DNA from: Isoetes taiwanensis
Taxonomy: Eukaryota > Streptophyta > Lycopodiopsida > Isoetales > Isoetaceae
Length of the DNA stretch: 64,000 bases
Assembly (NCBI GenBank): GCA_021234155.1
Contig: JAJEKV010000040.1
Location: forward strand, 3,327,799 to 3,391,798
Reading direction: 5' to 3'
Under the pieces are notes generated by a model, which worked only from the letters and a program-made list of their open reading frames with translations, ran no database searches and was not told the origin of the DNA. Positions 12,062 to 22,559 of this stretch are shown here, in pieces; the first letter of the stretch is position 1; each line of letters opens with the position of its first letter. The translations under genes were made by a program, and so were the position numbers.

Positions 12062-12375
12062 TAGTGTTGACACATGAGAATGCCACCTAAAATGACATTT
12101 TTGTTACGACAAAACAACCACTTACATAGCAGAGGTAGTGTTGACACATGAGAATGCCATCTAAAGTGACATTTTTGTTACGTGAAAACAACCACTTACA
12201 TACATTACATTCTCTGGGTAGAATGTTGGGTAAATGTTTAGAAATATTGAATGCAAAATCTACTAAACATTCCTTAAAAGAATCACCGCCACGTTTCAAC
12301 ACACACGATTAGACTAGGAGGCACACGATTAGACTAGGAGGCAGAATGTAATGTATGTGGTTTCTACGTTAGCAA
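12062..12375. mobile_element. Foldback MITE-like element, copy B with duplicated left end
   Basis: GTGTTGACACATGAGAATGCC occurs twice in direct order (about 12064 and 12135) and faces the inverted TTTCAACACAC near 12294. Inside it, ACCACTTACATACATTACAT (about 12190) is the inverted partner of ATGTAATGTATGTGGT (about 12347), so the unit can fold into a long hairpin. A 21-base piece ending in AGACTAGGAGGC is duplicated at about 12303-12342. Confidence 0.5.
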
Positions 12376-12960
12376 CCATTCTGTCATGAGATCCTAAGGA
12401 AAGTGCAATTCCTAGGATAAGTGTTTTTTACGTTAGCGGCCATTCTGCCATGAGATCCTAAGGAAAGTGCAATTTTTAGAATTTGAACCAATGCTATGTT
12501 GCCACACAGCAGCCATAGCAGCCATTCTGTAAGCTGTCATGAGATTCTAAGGAAAGTGCAATTCTTAGGATTTGAACCACTGTTATGCTGCCACATAGTG
12601 GCCATTCAGTCTGCCATTGGTGCATAGAATGGTCCCATTCTATGAAAGAGCAATTCATTTTCCATTACGCATTGCCTAAGGATCTCATATTTTTCAAAGG
12701 AAAAGTAAAGGAACTAGCAGTGTAAGCATGCTTGGGCAAAGGGTGGGGTGGAATTTGAGAGAGTACATGCCTGGGGCAAAGGCTTGGGTGGAATTTGAGG
12801 GGAGAGTGAAGAAAACAAGATTGGGGCAAAGGGTTGGGTGAAATTTGAGGAGGGAGGGAGTGAAGAAAATGAAAGAATGGGAGCATAAAACATAGGATGT
12901 TTAGGATGTTGCAGAGGTGTATTGTGAAAAATTGTTGGATAGGTTTCCACTTACTTCAAA
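12375..12960. repeat. Short local repeats and a purine-rich minisatellite
   Basis: The phrase GAGATYCTAAGGAAAGTGCAAT recurs near 12385, 12450 and 12541 and, more diverged, near 11707. From about 12730 to 12870 a unit of roughly 60 bases (GGGGCAAAGG..TGGGTGGAATTTGAG) recurs three times. Both strands show open frames over it because it is low in complexity. None is a gene. Confidence 0.6.
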
Positions 12961-13234
12961 AGACACGATACACTTATAGTGAGCGACAAACTACAAATCA
13001 TCTTCGCCATTGGATTTTTGTACATTTGACTTTCAAACAAGATTTCTTCAAGGCATGAAGTACCGGTTTGTTGAGAGTACACCAGAATATCTAGTTATAT
13101 ATAACAAAGGATGAACATGTATAGCACTGGAATATCTAGTTCTTTATAACAAAGGGCAAACATACATGTACACTCAAGTTCATTGTTTCATGTCCCAATG
13201 TAGGAATCCAAAGTGAGAGTCTTCCCAAAAACTC
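12961..13234. other. Intergenic, no feature seen
   Basis: Contains a loose duplication of CTAGTTATATATAACAAAGG at about 13090-13160 and nothing else I can support. Confidence 0.4.
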
Positions 13235-13390
13235 TAGATAGATAGATAGATATTTTAATATCCACGGAAAGCCGTAACTTATAGGACAATTTGGGGCACA
13301 TCTAGATGGGCCTTGCCGCCACCACTACTTTGATATTTTAACATCCACGGAAAGCCGTGGCTTATGGGACAATTTGGACACAAAGTGGGT
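13235..13390 (-). repeat. Two truncated SINE-like tails
   Basis: A GATA microsatellite (13236-13251) is followed by ATTTTAATATCCACGGAAAG, and a second similar tail starts near 13331 with ATTTTAACATCCACGG. The same tail ends the SINE at 60560-60710. Here the 5' parts (GACAATTTGG..CACA) show no clear A or B box, so these are truncated or belong to a sister family. Confidence 0.5.
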
Positions 13391-14460
13391 CCTTCCCCCA
13401 CCAACTATACAACGATGCATAACCACTTTCACAATGTCGTTGAACCTGTGACGTTGACTATGGACAACATGAATAAAGAACTAGAGTACAATGGCATGCA
13501 TTTACAACGTATCAAAGATGGATTCTAGTTTGGTTCCGTAGTTTAGATCAAGAATAAACGTCCATGACAGGTGCATGCCCCTTGGTAGAAATTAAAAATA
13601 GAATTTGAAATAGAATCATATATTTTGTCAATGCCATTCCTTCGAGTTCCTTCTGATAAAATCTCATTTTTGATAGTCCACGAACAAGGAAAAAGGAGAA
13701 ATCTAGCTGACATACGGACTCTCTTACATCAGAACATTTTGTCAAATACAAGGAATAACATAGATATCATAAACAAAGATGATAGATTGCTCCGCAAAAG
13801 ATACCCAATTTTGAATCCTTGCTCTATTGTCGTCATAGAGTTACTTCTCATTGTAGGAACATAAGCGGAGATAGCTTTATTTATTTTATGCTTGGAAAAT
13901 TTGAATGAAAACGAATCAGTTGACCACAACCTTGACGTATCAGTTGAGGATGATCGACTCAAGCATCCAAAAACATTAATGGAAAATCCACGAATGTTTT
14001 GCAAGAAACTAGGAAATAATATCTACTCCTATGTAATGCAGTATCCCATTTCTGTTCTCGCTTATTTTGTTCCTTAAAAATTATCAAAACAGGACATGTG
14101 TGCACTTTGCATTTATTGCGGCCATTAATACACTCTAATACTTGGTGAGTCGTGGACATGTGTCCACTTTGCATTATTGCGGCCATTAATACACTCTAAT
14201 ACTTGGTGAGTCGTGACGTTGACGTTTGATGCTGACCCAACTGGATTTTGAGGGGGTCACAGAGAAACAGAGATTCTCCACGGTTTTCTCTAGATAGCAT
14301 AGAACCAATCCGGCTGGAAAATGAAGCTCTTCAAGATCTAAAAGCACTTCCAGTGCAAACGCTGCCATAGCTGCTTCGGCAGAAATTTAAATTAGACCCC
14401 AAATGCCCGAAATTATCCCCTGCTGCCATGGCCTTTTTGCGAGATAAGGGTGCATCCCCA
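13391..14460. repeat. Intergenic with a two-copy 62-bp tandem repeat
   Basis: GGACATGTGTSCACTTTGC starts two tandem copies at 14092 and 14154, and the pair ends near 14215. The open frames at 13548-14004 show no domain and are probably chance. Otherwise I see no feature. Confidence 0.6.
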
Positions 14461-15091
14461 TTAGGCCGCTATCCAGGTTGACTTTGCTAGATGGCAAACC
14501 CAGCCAGGAAAAAAAGCATTCCCATTTTGAATTTCTCCCAGATCTATCATGCAAAATTCAGACTTCAACACATGTTTGGTTGAATTAATTCCCTCCATGC
14601 CTTTGCTGACAATGATGAGATCATCAACATAAACAATAAACAATGACTAGTAATATTTTTTGTTCAATCCATCTAATATACACGTTCCATAGCAAACCAT
14701 GATTGTTGCAGAAATTGATCAATTCTCTTGTACCACATTCTCGGGCTCTGCTTTAATCCATAAAGTGCTCGATTGAGCCTGCATACTTCACCCTTTTCAT
14801 GATCAAAACCTTCAGACAGATTCATATATTTCCTCATCTAAATATCCATTTAAGAACGCTGTTTTCACATCCATCCTCTTGTGCTGCAATTGCCAAGATT
14901 GCTCTTATTGAAGTTATTTTTGCCACGGGTGAAACAGTCTCATCGAAGTCTACACCTTGTTGCTGCGAAAAACCTTGAGCTACCAACCATGCACGATATC
15001 TTTCAATTGAATCGTTACTTGCTTGCTTTACTTTAAAAACCCATTTGCATCCCAATGGCCTTCTTTCTTTGGTAATTCTACAAGGTCCCAT
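14461..15091 (-). pseudogene. Copia reverse transcriptase, truncated
   Basis: 14834-15091 encodes the start of the RVT_2 domain (CKWVFKVKQASNDSIERYRA, QGVDFDETVSPVAKITSIR). 14461-14643 encodes the catalytic YVDD strand (MFIVYVDDLIIVSKGM). Between them (14644-14833) the sequence still resembles RT but is interrupted. The domain breaks off after YVDD, and the expected thumb, connection and RNase H are missing. The linker from integrase to RT (15092-15470) has no intact frame. Confidence 0.9.
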
Positions 15092-15470
15092 GCATTGGTC
15101 ATTTGTATGGCCTCTATTTCCTCTTGCATGGCCTTAAGCTACTGTTCCGATTTTGTCCCAATCATGGCCTCTTTTACTGATAAGGGTTCTAACAATTCTG
15201 CCTTAAAACATTCCCATGCGCACTTCTCTTCCATACCTGTATTCCACCAAGTGCCATGAACACTTTCGAAGTATTGTTCATACCGTCGAGCTTGTGCTAA
15301 TGCCGCTGATCCCTCTGATTTCTTCCACTCTAGCCATCTTGCTGTTGGATGATGCCCTTTGGTACTTCTGCATAACTGCCTGTCATGCCCTTGTCATGCC
15401 CTTGAATCTGACTCCCATAACGAACTTCTTGTCTGGCCTCATGTGTTTCTATATGATTCCCTTGAGTCCC

Positions 15471-16293
15471 CTATGGTGTCTTTGCTAAAGCATGCCCTTC
15501 TTGAAGTTTCTTGGCATCATGGTGCTCACTTTCATCTTGAATCTCCAGCCACAGCTCAGTATGTTCCTGAAAACAATCACTTTCTTGTAATTGATGAGGA
15601 ACAGCTACTACTCCGTATTCATCGAAGACAGCATTATTACATCTGATTATCTTCTTGGTGCTGATCTCCATCAGCCTATAGCCTTTTTCGTCCAGACAAT
15701 AACCCACAAAAATGCACTTTCTGGCACGATCATCAAGCTTGTGTTTTCTGGGTTCTTTTGGTTTGAATGCGTAGGCCACACACCCAAACACTTTAAAATG
15801 AGATACATCTAGTTTTTGTCCACTCCATAATTCTTCTGGAGTTACATCTTTAACTGCCACTGTTGGTGCTTTGTTTTGAATGTAACAGGGCAGTCAAGAT
15901 AGCTTCTCCCCAAGCTTTATCATTGATTTTTGCCCATTTCATCATGCTCAATGCATATTCTTTTAAAGTCCTCATCTTCCGTTCTGCCAGTCCATTTTGG
16001 GAATGCTCATATGAATTTGACAATTGTCTCCTGATACCCTGTTGCTCCAGAATCTGGTTGAATGCATGAGACACGAATTCAATCCCATTATCACTCCGAA
16101 TTGAACCAATGTTGTACCCAACTGCCTTTTGAACTCGGTTCATCCATGATGCAAACAAAGCAAGTACATCACTCTTTTTCTTTACTAAGAACACAAAGGT
16201 CTTTCTGGTATAGTCATCTACAATTACTAGAAAATATTCAGCATTTCCAAATGTGGGAATAGGCATTCTCCCACTCAGATTCGTGTGCATCAA
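15471..16293 (-). pseudogene. Copia integrase core and C-terminal part
   Basis: 15850-16293 encodes the integrase core with the three acidic catalytic positions in context: FLVIVDDYTRK, IRSDNGIEF and QNGLAERKMRTLK. 15471-15860 overlaps it in another frame and encodes the copia-specific C-terminal region (PEELWSGQKLDVSHFKVFGC, then FVGYCLDEKGYRL). A frameshift near 15850 splits the two. The catalytic residues are intact. Confidence 0.9.
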
Positions 16294-16295
16294 CT

Positions 16296-17000
16296 CTAAA
16301 GTTCTTGTAGTTCTTGTGCCCTTCCTTTTGCTTTTCTTCTGCTCAATTTGCTAACAATGCACCCTTCATATATGCCTACATTTCCTTGAGAAGAAATCTC
16401 CATCCTTGTAACCATGCTACCCTTTTGTAATTGATGTAATCTGACCTGATTGATGTGCCCAAAGCGCCGATGCCACAATTGAATGTCTTTGTCTAGTCCA
16501 ACAGCTACTAGTGCATGAATTTCTTCATGTTCACCTTCAATTAACTTATAAAGATGCCAATATCTGCTTGCTTTGGCCACCACAAGCTGTCGTGCATTTA
16601 GTAACAATAACTCATCCCTCTTGATGTAGGCAAAAATCCCTACGTCTGTTAACCTGGCCAAAGACACCAGATTTCTTGAAAGGCCTGGAACATACAAAAC
16701 TTGCTTCAAATCTCTGGAACAATCTGCAAAGTGGCAAATTAGTATGCCAATTCCTTCCATATTCAGGCCTGCAGCTATCCCATTTACTTTTCTCCCATCT
16801 TTTTCCTCCTTGAAGTCTTTAAACCAGTCCTTTCTGTTAGTCATCACATGCATGGCTGCTGAATCCAATACCCATGTTCTTCCTGGAATTTCCACCGCAG
16901 TCCTTGCCACTGCCTCAAAGGCTTCAATTTCTGCCACACATACATCTGGATCCTCTTCTTGCGCCTCCTTTGCAATGCTTGCATCCCATCGCTTCTTCAA
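16296..17000 (-). pseudogene. Copia protease and GAG-pre-integrase domain
   Basis: The frame encodes WVLDSAAMHVMTNRKDWF at residues 43-60, where the retropepsin motif of copia is normally D-S-G-A. Here the glycine is alanine, which should damage the active site. Further on, YVPGLSRNLVSLARLTD is the usual end of the protease region, and LWHRRFGHINQVRLHQLQKG is the GAG-pre-integrase motif. The frame breaks near 16296, where the integrase frame begins. The zinc-binding cysteines of the integrase N-terminus are poorly kept. Confidence 0.9.
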
Positions 17001-17016
17001 TACAATTCAAGATTTT

Positions 17017-18021
17017 CTACTTCTTACTTCTGTTCTCCAGCAGTAACTTCAAAGATGGCCATATTTGCTTCTTATTCACTCTCATTTCCACTTTCAGAGG
17101 TTTGACTTTTTTGTTCTTTCGCAATGTGAGCAGTGGAGGACCTCCCATTGCTCCATCTTCTTCCATTGTTTGAAGAATTCTCTCATCTATCCTCCCTCTT
17201 TCATTTGTAATCCTTCCTCTTGCCATCTTTTTTTTAGAATTCCTGCAGTTCCTGGATATGTGGCCTTTCTTGCCACAAGACCAACATTCAAATTCCTTGT
17301 TGGTTTTGACATTTGCAACAAATGTTGTTTCTCCCTCTTCAGACTTAAGCAAACTTGATGCTTGCAGCACAACTCCTATAATAGCCTCACTTTTTAACTT
17401 ACCATCCTTACAACCCATTGCCTGTTTGATAGAATCATAGGAGCTGGGAAGGCTAGACAGGATTGCCATAGCCAAATCCTCGTCCTTGATTGTATAATCA
17501 AGGGCAGCCAACTGATCACACAAACTCTCCATCTTGCTAATATGATCCGTTGGATCCTCTCCTTCTTTCATCTTGGCAGTGAAGAATTCTTGCCACAAGA
17601 ACAACTTCTGTGAAGTACTCTGTTTTGAAGATTTTCTTCAAACACTCCCATCCTTCTTTTGCCGTTCCTTTGAGTCTACCAATGGTATTTGTCCGTCCTT
17701 CAGCCCAAACATCAACGATGTTTTAGCTCTATTATCTTTCTTCCTCCAAGCAGACTGGAGGGCAATCTCTTTTGATGTTTTAGCTCTATTATTCTTCCTC
17801 CAAGCAGACCGGAGGGCAATCTCTTCTGCAGATGGAGCTACCTCTCCATTGTTTTCATCTTCGCTCAGAACTGGCATGGGATCATCTCCACTTACAACAT
17901 CCCATACTTCCCTTTCTTCAAGAATCGCCTGCATTTTCCAGAACCACACTGTGACATTACTTCGATCCAACTTCTCCAGGTTCTTTAGATCCATCTGAAG
18001 TTTCGCCATCTGAAAACTCAC
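17017..18021 (-). pseudogene. Copia gag (UBN2-type) with zinc knuckle
   Basis: Two frames make up gag. 17638-18021 holds the N-terminal part (KLDRSNVTVWFWKMQAILEE), typical of copia gag polyproteins. 17017-17604 holds the UBN2 core (LCDQLAALDY, AILSSLPSSYD) and a CCHC knuckle, CWSCGKKGHISRNC. A frameshift near 17600-17640 separates them. The N-terminal half contains an in-frame tandem duplication of about 19 codons (EIALRSAWRK then EIALQSAWRK; DNA repeats starting at 17720 and 17777), which I do not expect in this family. Confidence 0.9.
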
Positions 18022-18060
18022 GAAAACTCACGAAAAACTCCCACCCCTTGCGTTTCTCTT

Positions 18061-18071
18061 GCCTGATACCA
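18061..18071 (-). promoter_or_regulatory. Primer-binding site (initiator tRNA-Met type)
   Basis: TGGTATCAGGC on the minus strand immediately follows the LTR CA. It matches the plant copia primer-binding site TGGTATCAGAGC, complementary to the 3' end of initiator tRNA-Met, except near its end. Confidence 0.75.
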
Positions 18072-18243
18072 TGAAACGAAATGAGAAGCCAAGAATCCAC
18101 AAAATACATCCCTCCTTTTAATCTCCTACTTTGATCTCTTAATCTCCTACTTTGATGATTACACCAATGCCTATTTATGGCATACACCTAATTCTGTTAC
18201 AACTTAAATAAGCAGAACTATCTTTGTGTGATCTATTTTAACA
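18072..18243 (-). repeat. 5' LTR of the copia element
   Basis: On the minus strand the block starts TGTTAAAATAG at 18243 and ends TTTCA at 18072. It is a 172-bp LTR with the usual TG...CA termini, directly followed by the primer-binding site. A TATA-like ATAAATAGGC lies near its middle. No second copy is found near 14200-14460. Confidence 0.75.
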
Positions 18244-18463
18244 GGCGCCACCGGTATTGCTCTTGGCTGATAATAGAGGAAATCCGGTTTTGATATCACC
18301 AAGATACCATTAGCAAGCCAAAACAAAGTGCATGTACACATCTAGCTATGTATCCATCCAATCTACTCTTTCCAATATTGGAATGAGCTACAGAATCCAT
18401 TAGTCTTCCCCATGTTTGACATGCCAAGAAAGAATGCCCTTCAAACACAAAACTTAATGTTAA

Positions 18464-18490
18464 CTAGTAACGGGTGCCCGGCATTGCAAG
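18464..18490 (-). mobile_element. Helitron-like 3' terminus (minus strand)
   Basis: On the minus strand the sequence reads GCAATGCCGGGCACCCGTTA and then CTAG followed by T. It is closely related to the end at 10398-10425 (GCAATGCTGGGCACCGTTACTAG). The element body would extend to higher coordinates, but its 5' end is not recognised. Confidence 0.45.
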
Positions 18491-18572
18491 AGCAAGCTAA
18501 AATCTTGTTTCAGTTGGTATCCAAAACGGTAGGCCAGCCATTTAAAATATAGAATGCACATGTTATACTAGA

Positions 18573-19317
18573 TTAGATGCTTATTACATATAGTGGAATA
18601 ATATGTGAATCTATTAAGCTGAAGACCTTAGAAAGAACAAAATGTATAAACACACATTGGATTTTGTGGCTACGCAATTGAAATTCAGATCTGAAGTATC
18701 TTGGCTTTTTTATTCTGCATGAAGCAACTAATACAAACTGTTTTATTTGATGTAATACAGAGAGTTCCAAACAGTAGCTTTGCTTCAGGTGCGAGGGAAG
18801 ATAAGGCATTAATAATGCACCATTATGACCTCCTAAAACATGTGGAGCTACCTGCAACAATATACACTAGATAAGCTGTCAAAAATGTTGCAACAAATGA
18901 TGCTTACTTGAAACTGCTGTCAGCTCCGCTTGGTATAACAGACTTGCTCCTTGCAAAATGAAATCTAATATTGTAAAAATTGCACCAGAAGCTTAGGCAC
19001 CACAGCTTGATATAAGAGAAGTTGACAAAATGGCAGGTTTTCTTCATTCAAGGTATTAATACATAATATATGCTTGGATGATTCTCATTATTGACAGTTT
19101 GATAACAGAAATTGACTGGCCATATAAACATCACGGAATCCCCATATATGCTCAAAATATTAATTACTTCAGGAAAAAGAATAGTTATTCCAGAGTTTTG
19201 CAACAAATTATAGAGCGATATGACAGTAGCTTCCAGAATACCTAGTTTTCTCGGTTCACTTCGGATGTCATCAATTGAGGCTGCTATTGACCCACATGTC
19301 CACATTGCATAAGATAT
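18573..19317 (-). pseudogene. Exon-like remnants of an unidentified host gene
   Basis: Two protein-like stretches lie on the minus strand beside the LINE junction. One follows an acceptor-like TTGTTGCAG and encodes VAPHVLGGHNGALLMPYL from 18851. The other (about 19050-19317) encodes AMWTCGSIAASIDDI and ATVISLYNLLQNSGI and is fused to the LINE frame exactly where LINE homology ends. The composition suggests a helical host protein, but I do not recognise it. A LINE inserted into a gene, or transduced flanking sequence, would both explain it. Confidence 0.3.
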
Positions 19318-20324
19318 TGGCTTTAAGCCTCCACCCTTGGGCAATTCTGATCTCTTCCTTACTGTCTCAGCAGCCTGGGCATCCTTAAGATTCTGAAGAG
19401 CTGCCATTTTCTGTTTATGAATCCCTTTGCCCCATTCCTTAAGCCAATTCTCCATAATCCACCAAAACATCCACCTAGTGGAGCCATTGGGTTTCGGGTA
19501 CTTGGAAATAACCTGTTGGAGCCTGTCCATAAAATCTTCATGATTCAATAAATTAGTATTCAACTTAAAATAAGTTTTCTTCTTCTTGATCACATTATTA
19601 TCAGAGATAATTAATTGATGAGGGTAGTGATCAGAGAGAGTGTACCCCTCCAAATTACAGACCCTATTACTATAGTTCCAAAGATTCTCCGAAAGATAAA
19701 ATCTATCATGAAGGCAAAGGGTAGGATCACTTCTCTTATCCGTCCAGCTGTAAGAGTTGGGCTTCGTCCCCTAGCCAAAGATCGATTATGACCACTAATC
19801 AGACTCCTCCAAGCATTCTTTTCTTGAGCTCCCAAAGGTCTAAAATTCTTGTTTGTCATGAACTCATTAGTTACCATGTTCAAGTCACCTCCTAGGATAC
19901 ACTCATCAAATTCCAAGTTGTCAAGTCTATTCTTTACTTTATTCCAAACCCCTACTCTTTCACTAGCATTATTAAAGGCATAAATATTAACTAAGGCAAT
20001 TCTAGTGTTGAATAAATTACAGAGCATAATCTGCCATCTACCATTTCTATCATTAACCATATAAATATCCGAGATATTAAGATTGTTCCTCCAGATCATA
20101 GCAATCCCTGCAGAAGAATCATTAGCAGAAATAGACCAGAGATCATACCCTGGAGGGAGAGTTTTACCTATAATAATCTTGTGGTTAACATCATGGATCT
20201 TGTGTTCTTGGATGAAAAGAATATCAGGGTTAAGAGTCGAAATACAAACCTTCAGTCTATCTCTTTTGATACTGTTATTGATCCCCTGGAGATTCCAGGT
20301 AATGCAGTTAATTTTTTTATCCAT
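19318..20324 (-). pseudogene. LINE ORF2 start: AP-type endonuclease
   Basis: The ORF2 ATG (20324-20322) overlaps the ORF1 stop as TAATG. The frame encodes an exonuclease-endonuclease-phosphatase domain with NLQG, the catalytic-type IQEHK, GGDLNMV and, after a frameshift near 19775, LSDHYPHQLI. The plus-strand copy reads through the same place without a break, and the difference sits at two CAG triplets, so the shift may be an assembly error. The RT domain is missing from this copy. Confidence 0.85.
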
Positions 20325-22261
20325 TAATATCTGTATCTCCCAACCACTTGTCCTGCCTGGATAGTGGACTTTCTTGGGCTAGCCCTACTGGGACCCTGAT
20401 AGAATTTTTTCTTACCTCTTCCTTTCCTTTTTTCAATTAGCCTCCAACCCTCCTCTTCTGTGTCTAAAATTTCTTCAATTTTCTGGTCGAACTTTGTAGT
20501 TTCTCCCATATGAGGCAGGTCAGAAAAATCAGGGAGCCTAGGGAGGGAGAGAGTAATGTCCCCTATGTCAATTTGAACCGAGAACTTGACATTCTTGAGG
20601 GTTACCATCATATCCTTACTGAGATTAATTTTAACCTGATGGGACTGATCTTGGATATAGTTGGGGGTAGAGTCCCGATTCAAATCCTCTGTTTTGTCCA
20701 GATCCATGGTTTGCGAGGTAGTCCCCTTCATAGTGTTGTTTTCATTGTGCTTCTTAGGGACCCACACCTGCCTAATTTCTTCCTGGTGCATAGGAATCTT
20801 GCCATTGGAACTAATAGTCCGAACAGGAGTCTTGGAATAAATTATTTTAAGGTCAAGAAATTCATTGTTATTGACTTTGGTTTTAAGATTCCTGTGCCAT
20901 TCCGAGAAGATGGGCTTGGAAATGCAAACAGAAGGGAAATTGGTTTGCGGCAGGCTAATCTCAAGAACCTCGCCTAAACAATTTGAAATCGCCATTAAGT
21001 GGGAGCGAGTCCAATAGGCCGGGGGAAGATTGGGGAAATTGATCCACGTCGAGGTGCATATTCTGTCTTCCTTCCCCGGGATAAAATTGGCATTCCATCT
21101 CATCATATAAAAGGGAGAATTGGAGATGAAGTCCAATTTCCTTCTAAGGATAGAATGGACACATGTTTCATCTCTACACACCACCTGGAAAGTCTTACTG
21201 TCAAGCTTGAGAATAGAAAGGATAGGAATATGCTGGTTCTTTGTAATCCACATCTTAATCTCATTCTGCGAAGGACACCTAATAGGAAAATGTAACAGGA
21301 TAGCATTTTTAGAGAAGGTATCAGTGGCCGAAGAGTCCTAGACCCCAAAAAGATCAATAAAATCACTGTTACTCCCCTTAGCATCTTTAGGATCAGAAGC
21401 ATTGAAAGAATTAGAAGCAACATCCTTTAGCAGAACATTTTTGTAAGAGGGGTTAGAGATCGAACCTTTAGCTTTATCCCCCTTACCCAAGACCGGAATG
21501 GCATTGCTGATTTTGTCTTCCCCGAACTTCGTTTTCACAACGTTAAGGCCGGAAAGCTTGACATCTTGGCAGTTTTCGCAGTCACATGATTCCACCTCCA
21601 CCGGGTTAAAAAATCCATTGCTATCTTTGATGGAGCATTTCTTGGCGTTTTTCCTGAGTCTCATTTGGTAAGCTTCCAGAGACGTCGCAATGATTTTCGG
21701 AATTTCATTGTTCTTTAAGGAAGCTTTGAAGGCTTTCCTATGCCTTTCAATTACGTTGTCGTCTGCATCTTCCCACCTTTTGATCAGCCTAATGCTCGCC
21801 TTGGTTGTCTCCTTGATTCCGTCCCATCGAATCACCATATCCTTAACTTTGGCCAGCATTTCATCCATTGAGGCTCTAAAGTTACTGTTCTTAAGGCTGC
21901 AGCAATCAGCCTCTGTGTGTCCCTGTTTGACCGTTATAAGCTTATACAGAACAGTATCCATCTCCTGAGTGAAGCCCCACATGTTCCATATCCAGTCTCT
22001 ATCGTTGGCTCTGCCATCCCAGTGATCTTTGTTTATTGTTTCCATTTTTTCTTTGCATGCCATGACAGTAACATCTTCTTGAACCCCCATACAGATCGCA
22101 GCGGCCCTCTGTTGATCCTTGATAATCTCGAGCCCCAAATAGATTTCCTTGAGAAGCTTCCACCCCTGATCCCTTCTATCCTCCATCCAAAAAATCTGGG
22201 TCCATTCTTCGTCGATGTTCTGTCTAGAGGAGCCAGCCACTCTATTCTTACTGTTTGCCAT
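20324..22261 (-). pseudogene. LINE ORF1 protein (DUF4283-like), split by one TAG
   Basis: A single reading frame runs from the ATG at 22261 (MANSKNRVAG) to the TAA at 20324-20326, interrupted by only one stop, TAG at 21338-21340. The frame before ATG 22261 stays open to 22438, but I prefer 22261 because the upstream translation is Cys/Ser/Leu-rich and unlike a protein. The second half has a DUF4283-like region with WINFPNLPPAYWTRSHLMAI, typical of nucleic-acid-binding ORF1 proteins of plant LINEs. A Cys cluster (CDCENC) lies in the first half, but no CCHC knuckle. TAG is one transition away from CAG, so it may be a decay mutation or a sequencing error. Confidence 0.75.
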
Positions 22262-22559
22262 CTTCTTTTTTGATTGTACCCACGATCCACCGAAACAGAG
22301 GCAGAAAACAGAACAGAGCAGACGCAGAAAGGGCTCCGAGCAAAGGCAGCCGGAAAGACCGAAACAGTTACTTTTGTGAAAGGAAAGACTGCTTCCCCCC
22401 TTTGGGCCCCCAAAGAATAACTGAACCACACCTTCCAAGAAAAGCTGAATCGAAATAAGATAAGCCGTACTCTACTGCAGAAAGCAATCTAAGACTAAAT
22501 GTCCTGCTCAGAAGGGAGTCAGAACTGGCACAATATCCTAGGAATGCCAAAAAAGAATC

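Larger units (their letters stand above)
14461..18243 (-). mobile_element. Ty1/copia retrotransposon, 3' truncated
   Basis: Reading on the minus strand, the order is 5' LTR, primer-binding site, gag, protease, integrase and reverse transcriptase, the copia order. The coding part stops soon after the RT YVDD motif, near 14461. RNase H, polypurine tract and 3' LTR are absent. The 5' end is intact, so the loss is on the 3' side and no target-site duplication can be tested. Several frameshifts and stops break gag-pol, so the copy is dead. Confidence 0.9.
19318..22450 (-). mobile_element. LINE family A, minus-strand copy (ORF1 + endonuclease)
   Basis: On the minus strand the element carries ORF1 (22261-20324) and the endonuclease start of ORF2 (20324 to about 19318), collinear with the plus-strand copy at 36511-38330. 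It breaks off just before the RT region, at the shared GGCTTAAAGCC near 19318. Its 5' end is uncertain and may lie beyond 22450. Differences from the plus-strand copy fall mostly at CAG/CTG sites. Confidence 0.85.

Noticed and set aside
15023-17998. Plus-strand open frames across the copia region
   Set aside because: They are antisense shadows of the minus-strand gag-pol.
19770-19785. Programmed frameshift in the LINE endonuclease
   Set aside because: The other copy reads straight through. The difference sits at two CAG triplets and fits the general CHG error pattern.
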